From assembly GCA_036274635.1 (NCBI GenBank), contig DASUFI010000042.1:1-22780 (forward strand): a DNA stretch of 22,780 bases, written 5' to 3'. The position numbers were made by a program, and so were the translations under genes. The notes beneath the pieces were generated by a model, which worked only from the letters and a program-made list of their open reading frames with translations, had not been told where the DNA came from and searched no databases. Below, in pieces: positions 16,285 to 22,780 of this stretch. The DNA comes from DASUFI01 sp036274635 (GTDB lineage: Bacteria; Planctomycetota; B15-G4). Each line of letters starts with the position of its first letter. Position 1 is the first letter of the stretch.

Positions 16285-16300
16285 TACAACTTATACAACT
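16285..16300 (-). promoter_or_regulatory. AT-rich island with tandem TACAACT repeats upstream of the sigma-TPR gene
   Basis: The gap 16168-16402 contains no convincing gene. Within it TACAACT occurs twice in direct repeat (16285-16291 and 16294-16300) with a 9-bp period, in an AT-rich patch that stands out from the GC-rich surroundings. On the minus strand it reads through TATAAG (16295-16290), a fair -10 hexamer. It may be the promoter and/or operator of the sigma-TPR and secreted-protein unit. Confidence 0.4.
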
Positions 16301-16379
16301 CCGGGGGCGGGGAGGGTACCTCGGCCCCGGGCGGGCGGCCAACTGCCTTCCATGACCAGAAGCGCATGAAACGGCTCCG

Positions 16380-16400
16380 ACCGGACATGGATCTTCCGGT
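16380..16400 (-). terminator. Hairpin after the short sigma-like gene
   Basis: ACCGGA (16380-16385) and TCCGGT (16395-16400) form a 6-bp stem with a 9-base loop, two bases beyond the stop of the minus-strand gene ending at 16403. On the plus strand the stem is followed by TTTT, but no plus-strand gene needs it. Confidence 0.3.
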
Positions 16401-16402
16401 TT

Positions 16403-16771
16403 TCATGTGTGCCAGGCGGCGCGCTGCCGGGCCTGCTGCTCGAGCAGGCCGCGGGCGACCACCAGGAAGCTGCCGGTCGGGACGCCCACGCAGCCGGGCT
16501 CGGCGAAGAGCCGACCCAGCGCGCCTTCGACCAGATCCTGGGGCGAGGCGTCCCAGGCCAGCCGCCGGGCCACGCTGCGGGCGATGGCCAGCAGCCGGTC
16601 GCGGCTCACGCGCATGAGCAGCGCGAAGGCCTCGGCGTCCCGGTCGCACCGGAAGCGCTCGAGCAGGCGGCTCGCCAGCTCATCCAGATGCAGGTCGTTG
16701 TCGCAGTCGAAGGCCGCCGCATCGGGCCAGCGACCCCTCAAGAGTTCCCTGTGGAAGCGGTTGTCCAGCAC
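16403..16771 (-). CDS. Short degenerate sigma-70 region-2-like protein
   Basis: A 122-residue product from a GTG at 16771 (GGAG seven bases upstream) that aligns from its first residues with the two sigma factors of this cluster: HLDELASRLLERFRCDRDAE-AFALLMRV, then ARRLAWDASPQDLVEGALGR-LF and SFLVVARGLLEQ. The RND-x-L-x-x-LRR-x-KR helix of regions 2.3/2.4 is missing: after GLLEQ the sequence goes directly to QARQRAAWHT, the counterpart of ARQRAWHEL in the normal paralogue. Region 4 is absent altogether. It cannot be a working sigma factor. It lies 80 bp after glgP on the same strand. It may be a decaying paralogue, or a small protein that competes with the sigma factors for a shared partner through the conserved N-terminal module. 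The frame is intact over its whole length. Confidence 0.7.
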   Translation of the reverse strand: MLDNRFHRELLRGRWPDAAAFDCDNDLHLDELASRLLERFRCDRDAEAFALLMRVSRDRLLAIARSVARRLAWDASPQDLVEGALGRLFAEPGCVGVPTGSFLVVARGLLEQQARQRAAWHT

Positions 16772-16797
16772 ACCGAGACTCCGCGCCCCACCCGCCA

Positions 16798-16820
16798 CCT
16801 GCCCTGCCTCGGCAGGCAGG
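16798..16820 (-). terminator. Hairpin between glgP and the short sigma-like gene
   Basis: CCTGCC (16798-16803) pairs with GGCAGG (16815-16820) around an inner CTGCC/GGCAG-like element, giving an imperfect stem with one bulge in the 80-bp gap after glgP. It could terminate or attenuate the glgP transcript. No U-run. Confidence 0.35.
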
Positions 16821-16851
16821 AAGTCGGACGCGCCGCGACGCTGGGTGTAAC

Positions 16852-18939
16852 TCAGGACACGACAGTTTCGGCCTGCGACGGGGCCGGCTCGTAGCCCGGC
16901 AGGAGGTAGACCTGCCCGGCGTACTCGCGCAGCATGCGGCGGGTGCTGAAGCGGCCGAGGAAGGCCGCCAGAGAGGCCCGCATCATCTCGATCCAGCCGC
17001 GCGGCAGGCCCTCGGTGTCGCGCTCGTAGTACAGCGGCACGATCTGGCCCTCGAGCATCTCGTAGAGCAGGCCGGCGTCCCGGTCCCCGTCGGGCGGGCG
17101 CGCCTCGCCCAGCGCGTAGCCCACGCCGGGCGCGTAGCCCTCGGCCCACCAGCCGTCGGGCACCGAGACGTTGATGACGCCGTTGCACGCGGCCTTCATG
17201 CCGGACGTGCCGGAAGCCTCCATGGGCCAAGTGGGGGTGTTGAGCCACACGTCGACGCCGCGAACCAGGAGGCGCGCCACGGCCGCGTCGTAGTTCTCGA
17301 CGAAGACCACGCGCCCGCGCAGCTCCGGCGAGCTGGCCAGCTCCCAGATACGGCGGATCATGTCCTGGCCGGCGCGGTCGGCAGGGTGCGCCTTGCCCGC
17401 GATCACCAGCTGCACCGGCCGCTCGGCATGGCCCAGCAGGCGCCCGAGGCGGCCGGGGTCGTGGAAGAGCAGGTCGGGCCGCTTGTAGGGAGCGAAGCGC
17501 CGGGCCCAGCCGAGCGTCAGCGCGGCCGGGTTGAGCAGGTTCTCGACGCGGCGCAGGTCGGCGGGCGCGTGGCCGTGTCGCGCGGCCTGGCGCATCGCGC
17601 GCACGCGCACGAAGCGCATGAGGCGGTGCTTCTGGGCCACGTGCGCGGCCCACAGCACGCCATCCGAGAGCGCCGCCGCGCGCCGCGCCAGCTCGAAGGG
17701 GTCCTCCGCGTCGATGGCCTGGAGCACGCGCGCCATCTCGCGTCCCATCCACGTGGGCACGTGCACGCCGTTGGTGATGGCGCCGATCTCGTGCTCCGGC
17801 CACATGTCGCGGCTCACCTGGCCGTGCAGCCTCGAGACGGCGTTGCTCGTGCGCGAGAGGCGCAGCGCGAGGGCGGTCAGGTTGAAGCCCGGCGGGAAGC
17901 CATTGGAGGGCGCGCGGCCCAACTCCAGCAGCTCGTCCACGCCGGTGCCCAGGTCGCGCGCCGTGGAGAGCAGGTAGGGGCGGACCTTGTCGTCGGCGAA
18001 GACCTCGTTGCCGGCGGGCACGGGCGTGTGCGTGGTGAAGACGTGCAGCGGGCGCGCGGCCTCGACGGCCGGCTGCAGGCTGCCCGCGCCACTGCGTCGC
18101 GCGTTCTCGAGGGCCAGGAAGGCCGAGTGGCCCTCGTTCATGTGCCAGACGCGCGGCCGGATGCCCAGCGCGGCGAGCACCGCGACGGCGCCGCGCCCCA
18201 GCACGATCTCCTGCTCGAGGCGCATGTCCCGGCCACGCACGTAGAGCTGGCTCGTGATGAAGCGGTCCTCGGGCGGGTTGTGCGTGGTGAAGCTGTCCAG
18301 CAGCAGCAGCGGCACATGCCCCACGAAGGCGCACCAGACGCGCAGCGAGACGTTGCGCTCGCCCACCTCGACCGGCACGCGCAGCGTGCTCCCGTCCCTG
18401 CCGGCCACACGCAGCAGCGGCAGGCGCATCGCGTCCAGCTCGGGGTAGTCGTGCTGCTGCGCGCCGTCCGCGTCGACGAGCTGGTGGAAGTAGCCGCGCC
18501 GGTAGAACAGCCCCACGCCCACCAGCGGCAGCCCCATGTCCGAGGCTTCCTTGAGGTGATCGCCCGACAGCACCCCGAGGCCGCCGCTGTAGATGGGCAG
18601 GGCCTCCGTCAGGGCGTACTCGGCCGAGACATAGGCCACCGGCGCCTCCGGCGAGCGCTCGCCGCCGATCTCGGCGTGCAGGCGGTCGGCCAGACGCCGC
18701 AGCTCGGCGAGGAAGGCCGCGTCCTGCGTCAGCTCGGCCAGCCGCGCCCGCCGCACCTGGATCAGAAGGCGCACGGGGTTGCGGTAGCGCGACCACAGGT
18801 CCGGGTCGATGCGCTCGAACAGCGTGCGCGCATCGCGGTGCCAGGTCCACCAGAAGTTGTAGGCCAGGTCGATCAGCGGCGCGAGCGCGTCGGGCACCTC
18901 GAGGTGCTCGGGAGGCAGCGTCCGGATCAGGTGCTTCAT
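16852..18939 (-). CDS. glgP: Alpha-glucan (glycogen/maltodextrin) phosphorylase, short type
   Basis: A GT35 enzyme that releases glucose 1-phosphate from glycogen or maltodextrin in the cytosol. The 695-residue protein opens with the DUF3417-type N-terminus (LAPLIDLAYNFWWTWHRDAR) characteristic of the short, unregulated phosphorylase branch. Core blocks follow: VAYVSAEYALTEALPIYSGG, LGVLSGDHLKEASDMGLPLV, GVGLFYRRGYFHQ, WHMNEGHSAF, VFTTHTPVPAGNE, AITNGVHVPTWM and WARRFAPYKRPDLLF. The pyridoxal-phosphate site is EASGTSGMKAACNG with the cofactor Lys at 582. The N-terminal regulatory segment of eukaryotic phosphorylases is absent, so allosteric control is unlikely. Start ATG at 18939 precedes LIRTLPPEHLEVP; no strong ribosome binding site is visible. 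It is divergent from the M14 genes, with 132 bp between. Confidence 0.95.
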   Translation of the reverse strand: MKHLIRTLPPEHLEVPDALAPLIDLAYNFWWTWHRDARTLFERIDPDLWSRYRNPVRLLIQVRRARLAELTQDAAFLAELRRLADRLHAEIGGERSPEAPVAYVSAEYALTEALPIYSGGLGVLSGDHLKEASDMGLPLVGVGLFYRRGYFHQLVDADGAQQHDYPELDAMRLPLLRVAGRDGSTLRVPVEVGERNVSLRVWCAFVGHVPLLLLDSFTTHNPPEDRFITSQLYVRGRDMRLEQEIVLGRGAVAVLAALGIRPRVWHMNEGHSAFLALENARRSGAGSLQPAVEAARPLHVFTTHTPVPAGNEVFADDKVRPYLLSTARDLGTGVDELLELGRAPSNGFPPGFNLTALALRLSRTSNAVSRLHGQVSRDMWPEHEIGAITNGVHVPTWMGREMARVLQAIDAEDPFELARRAAALSDGVLWAAHVAQKHRLMRFVRVRAMRQAARHGHAPADLRRVENLLNPAALTLGWARRFAPYKRPDLLFHDPGRLGRLLGHAERPVQLVIAGKAHPADRAGQDMIRRIWELASSPELRGRVVFVENYDAAVARLLVRGVDVWLNTPTWPMEASGTSGMKAACNGVINVSVPDGWWAEGYAPGVGYALGEARPPDGDRDAGLLYEMLEGQIVPLYYERDTEGLPRGWIEMMRASLAAFLGRFSTRRMLREYAGQVYLLPGYEPAPSQAETVVS

Positions 18940-19002
18940 GCGGTGTCGCGGTGGCGAAGGGGAGGCGCCGCGGGCCCGCGAGGACCGGCGCCGGGGGCCG
19001 AG

Positions 19003-19008
19003 TAGAAT
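19003..19008 (+). promoter_or_regulatory. Candidate -10 element for the M14 peptidase pair
   Basis: TAGAAT followed by GCCCGCC stands in an otherwise GC-only stretch of the 132-bp divergent gap, 64 bases before the GTG at 19072. It is the best example of the recurring TANANTG(C/G)C pattern. The reverse strand reads ATTCTA here and could also serve glgP. Confidence 0.45.
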
Positions 19009-19071
19009 GCCCGCCCTCGTCATCGGCATCCAGCGTCCGGTTCCACCATCCTCCGCGGAGCGGCGATCCGA

Positions 19072-20955
19072 GTGACAACCCTGCCCCTCGTGCTGGCCGC
19101 GGCGCTGTCGACGCTCACCGTGCCCCTCCGATCCCAGCAGGCCGCGGCGCCCGCGCCCCTGGAGCACGTGGCCGACGTGGGCGGGCGCCTGCGCGCGCTG
19201 GCCGCCGCGCACCCGGACCGCGCGCGGCTCGAGCAGGTGGGCCGCTCGCTGGCCGGCCGCGAGATCGTCGCGCTGCGCATCGGCCCGACCGAGGGCGAGC
19301 CGCCCGGCGTGCTGCTGGTGTCGGGCCTCGACGGGCGGCGGCTGGGCGACGTCGACGCGCTGCTGGCCGTGGCCGATGCGCTGCTCGCGGACGTCCCGCC
19401 CGGCGCTCCGGACCGCCTGGCCCAGGCCGCGATCACCGTCCTGCCGCTGGCCAATCCCGACGGCGCCGCCGCGCTGCTGGGCGAGGACGGCGTGCGCCGC
19501 GAGCGCGCCGGCAACGGCCGCGCCGACGACGCCGACCGCGACGGCCGCACGGACGAGGATGGCCCCGACGACCTCGACGGCGACGGCGTCATCACCTGGA
19601 TGCGCATGCCCGACCCCGAGGGCGAGTGGGTCGCGGACAGCCACGACCCGCGTGCGCTGCGCAAGGCGCGGCCCGAGCGCGGCGAGCGGGGCGCCTTCCG
19701 CCTGCTGCCCGAGGGCCACGACGACGACGCCGACGGCGCGGACTCCGAGGACGGCAGCGACGGCGTGCAGCCCGACCGCAATTTCATGCATGGCTGGAAG
19801 GAGCACGACCCCGCCTCGGGCGCGCTGCCCCTCTCCGAGCCCGAGTCGCGCGCGCTGTGCGAGTTCGTGCAGGCGCGTCCGACACTCTTCGCGGTGCTGG
19901 TCGTCGGCGCGCAGGACACGCTGGCCGAGCTGCCCAAGGGCGACGCCAAGGCGCCCGACGACTGGAACGGCCCGCTCAACTCGCTCATCGACGACGACCT
20001 GGCCGTGCTCAAGGAAGTGCAGCGCCGCTTCCGCGCCCTGCCCGGCGGCAAGGACCACAAGGTCAAGGGCGAGGGCCTGACCGGCGGCAGCTTCCTCGCG
20101 TGGGCCTACCACCAGGGCGGCCGGCTGCCGCTCGCACTGCGCCTGTGGGAGCCACCGACCGAGCTGCCCAAGCCCGAGGGCGAGAAGGGCGACAAGGGCG
20201 AGAACGGCGAGAAGGTCGAGAAGCCCGCGGGCGAAGAGAAACCGGCGGGCGAGGAGAAGCCGGCGGGTGAAGAGAAGCCGGCGGGCGAGGAGAAGCCCGA
20301 CGCGGCCGAGAAGCCGAAGGACGAGGCGCCACCCGATGCTCCGCACGGCCGCAAGAAGAAGGCCGACGCCTCCGACGAAGCCGACGACGACAAGCCGGGC
20401 AGCGACGCCAGCAGCCCGGTGCCCGCCGCCGTGCTCGCCTGGCTGGACAAGGATCGCGGCGGCGAGGGCTTCCATGCCTGGACGGCCTTCCATCACCCGC
20501 AGCTCGGCGACGTCGAGATCGGCGGGCTGCTGCCGGGCACGCTGCACGTGGTGCCGCCCTCGGTGGTGGCGGAGAAGGTGCCGCTGCTCGTGGCCCTGGC
20601 GCTCGAGGTGGTGGACGCGCGCGCGCACCTGGCCTTCGAGGACCTGCGCGCCGAGCGCGGCGCCGACGGCCTGTACACGCTGCACGCGACGCTGGTGAAC
20701 ACCGGCACGCTGCCGGCGCTCACCGCGCTGGCGCGCTCGGCGCACACGACGCGGCCGGTGTCGGTGCGTCTGCAGCTGCCCGAGGGCGCCGCGCGCCTCG
20801 CCGGGCCGGTGGCCGCGCGCGCCGGAAGGCTCGACGGCGGAGGCGGCCGCGAGGAGTTCCGCTGGGTGGTGGCAGCCGGCTCGGGACAGGTCGTGCACCT
20901 GCAGGCCGACAGCGCCGCCCAACCGGCCGTCACCGCGGAGATAGCCCTGCCATGA
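19072..20955 (+). CDS. M14 carboxypeptidase-fold protein without zinc ligands (pseudo-peptidase)
   Basis: A 627-residue probably exported protein from a GTG at 19072, with a weak hydrophobic N-terminus. It aligns throughout with the intact M14 peptidase encoded next to it: RLEQVGRSLAGREIVALRIG, TVLPLANPDGAAAL, DDLDGDGVITWMRMPDPEGEW and GVQPDRNFMHGW. The zinc site is lost. GNVHGNE of the neighbour reads GLDGRR here, giving Asp87 for His and Arg90 for Glu, and the third ligand, in VQSFHNN, reads VLVVGAQ with Gly279. The substrate-binding Arg (DRN, 236) and the glutamate at the catalytic position (LWEPP, Glu360) remain. Between about 362 and 435 lies a Lys/Glu/Pro/Ala-rich insertion with four PAGEEK repeats, absent from the neighbour. 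The C-terminal beta domain follows. It overlaps the next gene by four bases (ATGA). A binding or chaperone role for the active partner is possible; function unproven. Confidence 0.83.
   Translation: MTTLPLVLAAALSTLTVPLRSQQAAAPAPLEHVADVGGRLRALAAAHPDRARLEQVGRSLAGREIVALRIGPTEGEPPGVLLVSGLDGRRLGDVDALLAVADALLADVPPGAPDRLAQAAITVLPLANPDGAAALLGEDGVRRERAGNGRADDADRDGRTDEDGPDDLDGDGVITWMRMPDPEGEWVADSHDPRALRKARPERGERGAFRLLPEGHDDDADGADSEDGSDGVQPDRNFMHGWKEHDPASGALPLSEPESRALCEFVQARPTLFAVLVVGAQDTLAELPKGDAKAPDDWNGPLNSLIDDDLAVLKEVQRRFRALPGGKDHKVKGEGLTGGSFLAWAYHQGGRLPLALRLWEPPTELPKPEGEKGDKGENGEKVEKPAGEEKPAGEEKPAGEEKPAGEEKPDAAEKPKDEAPPDAPHGRKKKADASDEADDDKPGSDASSPVPAAVLAWLDKDRGGEGFHAWTAFHHPQLGDVEIGGLLPGTLHVVPPSVVAEKVPLLVALALEVVDARAHLAFEDLRAERGADGLYTLHATLVNTGTLPALTALARSAHTTRPVSVRLQLPEGAARLAGPVAARAGRLDGGGGREEFRWVVAAGSGQVVHLQADSAAQPAVTAEIALP
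20221..20292 (+). repeat. Four tandem 18-bp repeats encoding KPAGEE
   Basis: Units start at 20221, 20239, 20257 and 20275, with consensus AAGCCGGCGGGCGAGGAG; differences are mostly silent. A fifth, diverged unit follows at 20293. The repeats are in frame inside the M14-like pseudo-peptidase gene and make a charged linker. Copy number may vary between strains by slippage. Confidence 0.9.
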
Positions 20956-22712
20956 GGACGGCCGTCCGACTCGCCCTGCTGACCGCGCTCCTCGCTGCGT
21001 GGCTCGCGCCGCCGGCCGCCGCGCAGGCCACGCGCACGCCGCGCGTGGCCATCGCCTGGGACCGCTTCTACGACTACGACGGCCTCGTCGGCCTGTGCCG
21101 CCAGCTCGCCGATGCCAACCCCGACCTGTGCCGGCTGGAGTGGCTGGGCAACTCCTTCGAGGGCCGGCCCATGCCGCTGCTCGTCATCGCCAACCCCGCG
21201 ACGGGCGACGAGGCAGGCAAGTCGGCGATGTGGGTGGACGGCAACGTGCACGGCAACGAGGTGCAGGGCGGCGAGGCCTGCGTGTACCTCGCGTGGCTGC
21301 TGCTCGAGCGGCACGGCGAGCTGCCCGAGATCACGGAGCTGGTGGACCGCTGCGTCTTCTACATCTGCCCCATGGTGAACCCGGACGGCCGCCAGGCCTG
21401 GTTCGCGGAGCCCAACAACCCGAGCAGCAGCCGCAGCGGCCGCGCCCCGCGCGACGACGACGGCGACGGCCTCTTCGACGAGGACCCGCCCAACGACCTC
21501 GACGGCGACGGCGAGCTGCTGCAGATGCGGATGCGCGTGCCGCCGGGCGAGGGCAGCTGGCGCGTCTCGCCCGAGGACCCGCGGCGCATGGAGCAGGTGC
21601 CGCGCGACAAGCGCCGCGAGCTGGGCGCCGACCTCATCCTGCTCGGCCAGGAGGGCATCGACGACGACGGTGACGGCCAGATCAACGAGGACGGCCCGGG
21701 CTCCTACGATCTCAACCGCAACTGGCCCTCCGACTGGCAGCCCGAGTGGATCCAGTACGGCTCGGGCGACTTTCCGCTGTCCCATCCCGAGCCCGCCAAC
21801 ATCGCGCGCTTCCTCCTGGCGCACCCCAACGTCGCGGCGGTGCAGTCCTTCCACAACAACGGCGGCATGATCCTGCGCGGCCCCGGCACCAAGAGCCGCG
21901 AGGACCTGTACCCGCGCGAGGACCGCGAGGTCTACGACGCCATCGCGAAGGACGGCGAGGCCATGCTGCCCTTCTACAAGTCCATGGTGATCTGGAGGGA
22001 CCTGTACGAGGTGCATGGCGGCTTCGTGAACTGGGCCGCCGAGGGGCTGGGGATCATCGCCTTCACCAACGAGATGTGGAACGACGGCCAGTACTTCGCG
22101 GAGACGGAGGACGGCCCGTCGCCCTTCGGCGCGGGCAACGAGAAGCGCCTCAAGTTCGACGACCTGCTGCTCTTCGGCGAGACCTTCGTCGACTGGCACC
22201 CGGTGCCGCACCCCAAGTACGGCACGGTGGAGGTGGGCGGCTTCCGCAAGATGACCAGCCGCGTGCCGCCGCCGTTCATGATCGAGGAGATGCTGCACCG
22301 CAACGCGGCCTTCTGCGTGTTCCACGCCTCGCAGATGCCCAAGCTCGCGGCCGACGTGCCGCTGGTGTCGCCGGCGCCGGGCGGTGCCAGCTACGTGACC
22401 GTGGAGCTGCGCAACGAGCGCTGGATCCCGACGCGCTCCGCGGTCGCGGCGCAGCAGCACGTGGGCGAGCCGGACATCGTGAGCATCGCCGGCGTCGGGC
22501 TGACCGTGATTGCGGGCGGCACCGACGCCGACCGCATCGACCTCACCGACTTCACGCCGGTGGAGCACGAGCCCGCGCGCCTGCGCCTCGAGCGGGGCAT
22601 CCCCGGCCACGGCAGCGTCCGGCTGCGCTGGATCGTGCGCGGCAGCGGGCCGTTCACCGTGACGCTGAACACGGAGAAGGCCGGGACGCTGGTCGTCAAC
22701 GGCAGCCTCTGA
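20952..22712 (+). CDS. Secreted M14-family zinc carboxypeptidase
   Basis: A 586-residue exported metallopeptidase that should cleave C-terminal residues of peptides or cell-wall peptides. Residues 1-25 are a Sec signal peptide (LLTALLAAWLAPPAAAQA). The active site is complete: zinc ligands H100 and E103 in GNVHGNEVQGGEA and H301 in VQSFHNNGGM, substrate-binding N255-R256 in YDLNRNWP, and the catalytic Glu374 in IIAFTNEMW. Two aspartate-rich loops (DDDGDGLFDEDPPNDLDGDG at 168-187 and DDDGDGQINEDG at 237-248) look like calcium-binding DxDGDG motifs. A C-terminal beta-rich domain (about 440-586) carries GTVEVGGF and ends TEKAGTLVVNGSL. The ATG overlaps the stop of the pseudo-peptidase gene, so the two are co-translated. 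The substrate is unknown. Confidence 0.92.
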   Translation: MRTAVRLALLTALLAAWLAPPAAAQATRTPRVAIAWDRFYDYDGLVGLCRQLADANPDLCRLEWLGNSFEGRPMPLLVIANPATGDEAGKSAMWVDGNVHGNEVQGGEACVYLAWLLLERHGELPEITELVDRCVFYICPMVNPDGRQAWFAEPNNPSSSRSGRAPRDDDGDGLFDEDPPNDLDGDGELLQMRMRVPPGEGSWRVSPEDPRRMEQVPRDKRRELGADLILLGQEGIDDDGDGQINEDGPGSYDLNRNWPSDWQPEWIQYGSGDFPLSHPEPANIARFLLAHPNVAAVQSFHNNGGMILRGPGTKSREDLYPREDREVYDAIAKDGEAMLPFYKSMVIWRDLYEVHGGFVNWAAEGLGIIAFTNEMWNDGQYFAETEDGPSPFGAGNEKRLKFDDLLLFGETFVDWHPVPHPKYGTVEVGGFRKMTSRVPPPFMIEEMLHRNAAFCVFHASQMPKLAADVPLVSPAPGGASYVTVELRNERWIPTRSAVAAQQHVGEPDIVSIAGVGLTVIAGGTDADRIDLTDFTPVEHEPARLRLERGIPGHGSVRLRWIVRGSGPFTVTLNTEKAGTLVVNGSL

Positions 22713-22723
22713 GGCGCGGCGGG

Positions 22724-22780
22724 GAAACCCGGAGGGCCGGGTGTGCCGTCCGCTGGGCCGCGGCGGATGAAACCCGGAGG
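22724..22780 (+). repeat. Two 12-bp direct repeats GAAACCCGGAGG after the last gene
   Basis: The unit occurs at 22724-22735 and again at 22769-22780, ending at the window edge. The first copy overlaps a small hairpin (ACCCGG-AGGG-CCGGGT, 22727-22742) that could end the M14 transcript. The second ends in GGAGG and could be the ribosome binding site of a gene starting just outside. Too little is visible to decide. Confidence 0.4.

Noticed and set aside
16276..16617. Plus-strand open frame of 113 codons starting in the AT-rich island
   Set aside because: It runs into the antisense of the short sigma-like gene, has no ribosome binding site, and its translation becomes Ala/Arg/Gly-rich shadow sequence.
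20221..20292. CRISPR-like or mobile repeat array
   Set aside because: Units are 18 bp, contiguous, in frame, and encode a protein repeat; there are no spacers.

Overview
This is a 22.8 kb piece of very GC-rich chromosome (strong G/C at third codon positions, almost no intergenic space) from a diderm bacterium. An outer-membrane phospholipid transport (Mla) operon implies two membranes. The large ECF-like sigma factors, the secreted protein ending in a 'WxVDPxxxxGLSASN' block, and the aspartate-loop M14 peptidases remind me most of Planctomycetota. Myxococcota or another high-GC diderm phylum cannot be excluded from sequence alone. No tRNA, rRNA, CRISPR, transposase or phage gene is visible, so this reads as core chromosome.

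Layout. (1) 1-1404, minus: thiC, cut by the left edge, behind a TPP riboswitch (1446-1524) and a plausible promoter. (2) 1615-2442, plus: a polytopic membrane protein of unknown role. (3) 2710-6186, plus: a compact mlaF-mlaE-mlaD-mlaA-mlaC operon with overlapping or abutting genes. The lipoprotein gene mlaA lies inside the operon and no mlaB is present. (4) 6449-7084, plus: a winged-helix regulator. (5) 7117-8579, plus: an M61-type metallopeptidase that is broken by a frame change, a stop and an apparent internal deletion. (6) 8675-12325, plus: a DapA-fold protein without its catalytic residues, aspartokinase, and an archaeal/fungal-type aspartate-semialdehyde dehydrogenase, forming the entry to Lys/Thr/Met synthesis. 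(7) 12341-16771, minus: a regulatory cluster with three sigma-family paralogues (a normal two-domain one, one with a large helical C-terminal extension, and a short one lacking regions 2.3/2.4 and 4), a soluble HxxxCxxC zinc-finger protein and a secreted protein. (8) 16852-18939, minus: alpha-glucan phosphorylase. (9) 19072-22712, plus: two overlapping M14 carboxypeptidase-family genes. The first has lost all zinc ligands and the second is intact.

How they work together. The Mla genes should form one retrograde phospholipid transport machine. The aspartokinase and ASADH catalyse consecutive steps, and the DapA-like protein sits where dihydrodipicolinate synthase would be expected but cannot use Schiff-base chemistry. 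The sigma cluster looks like two translationally coupled pairs (sigma plus zinc finger; sigma-TPR plus secreted protein) followed at its upstream end by a degenerate sigma fragment next to glgP. A recurring theme is the pairing or replacement of active proteins with look-alikes that lack the active site (DapA-like, M14-like, sigma-like). A -10-like element of the form TANANTG(C/G)C recurs upstream of four plus-strand transcription units.
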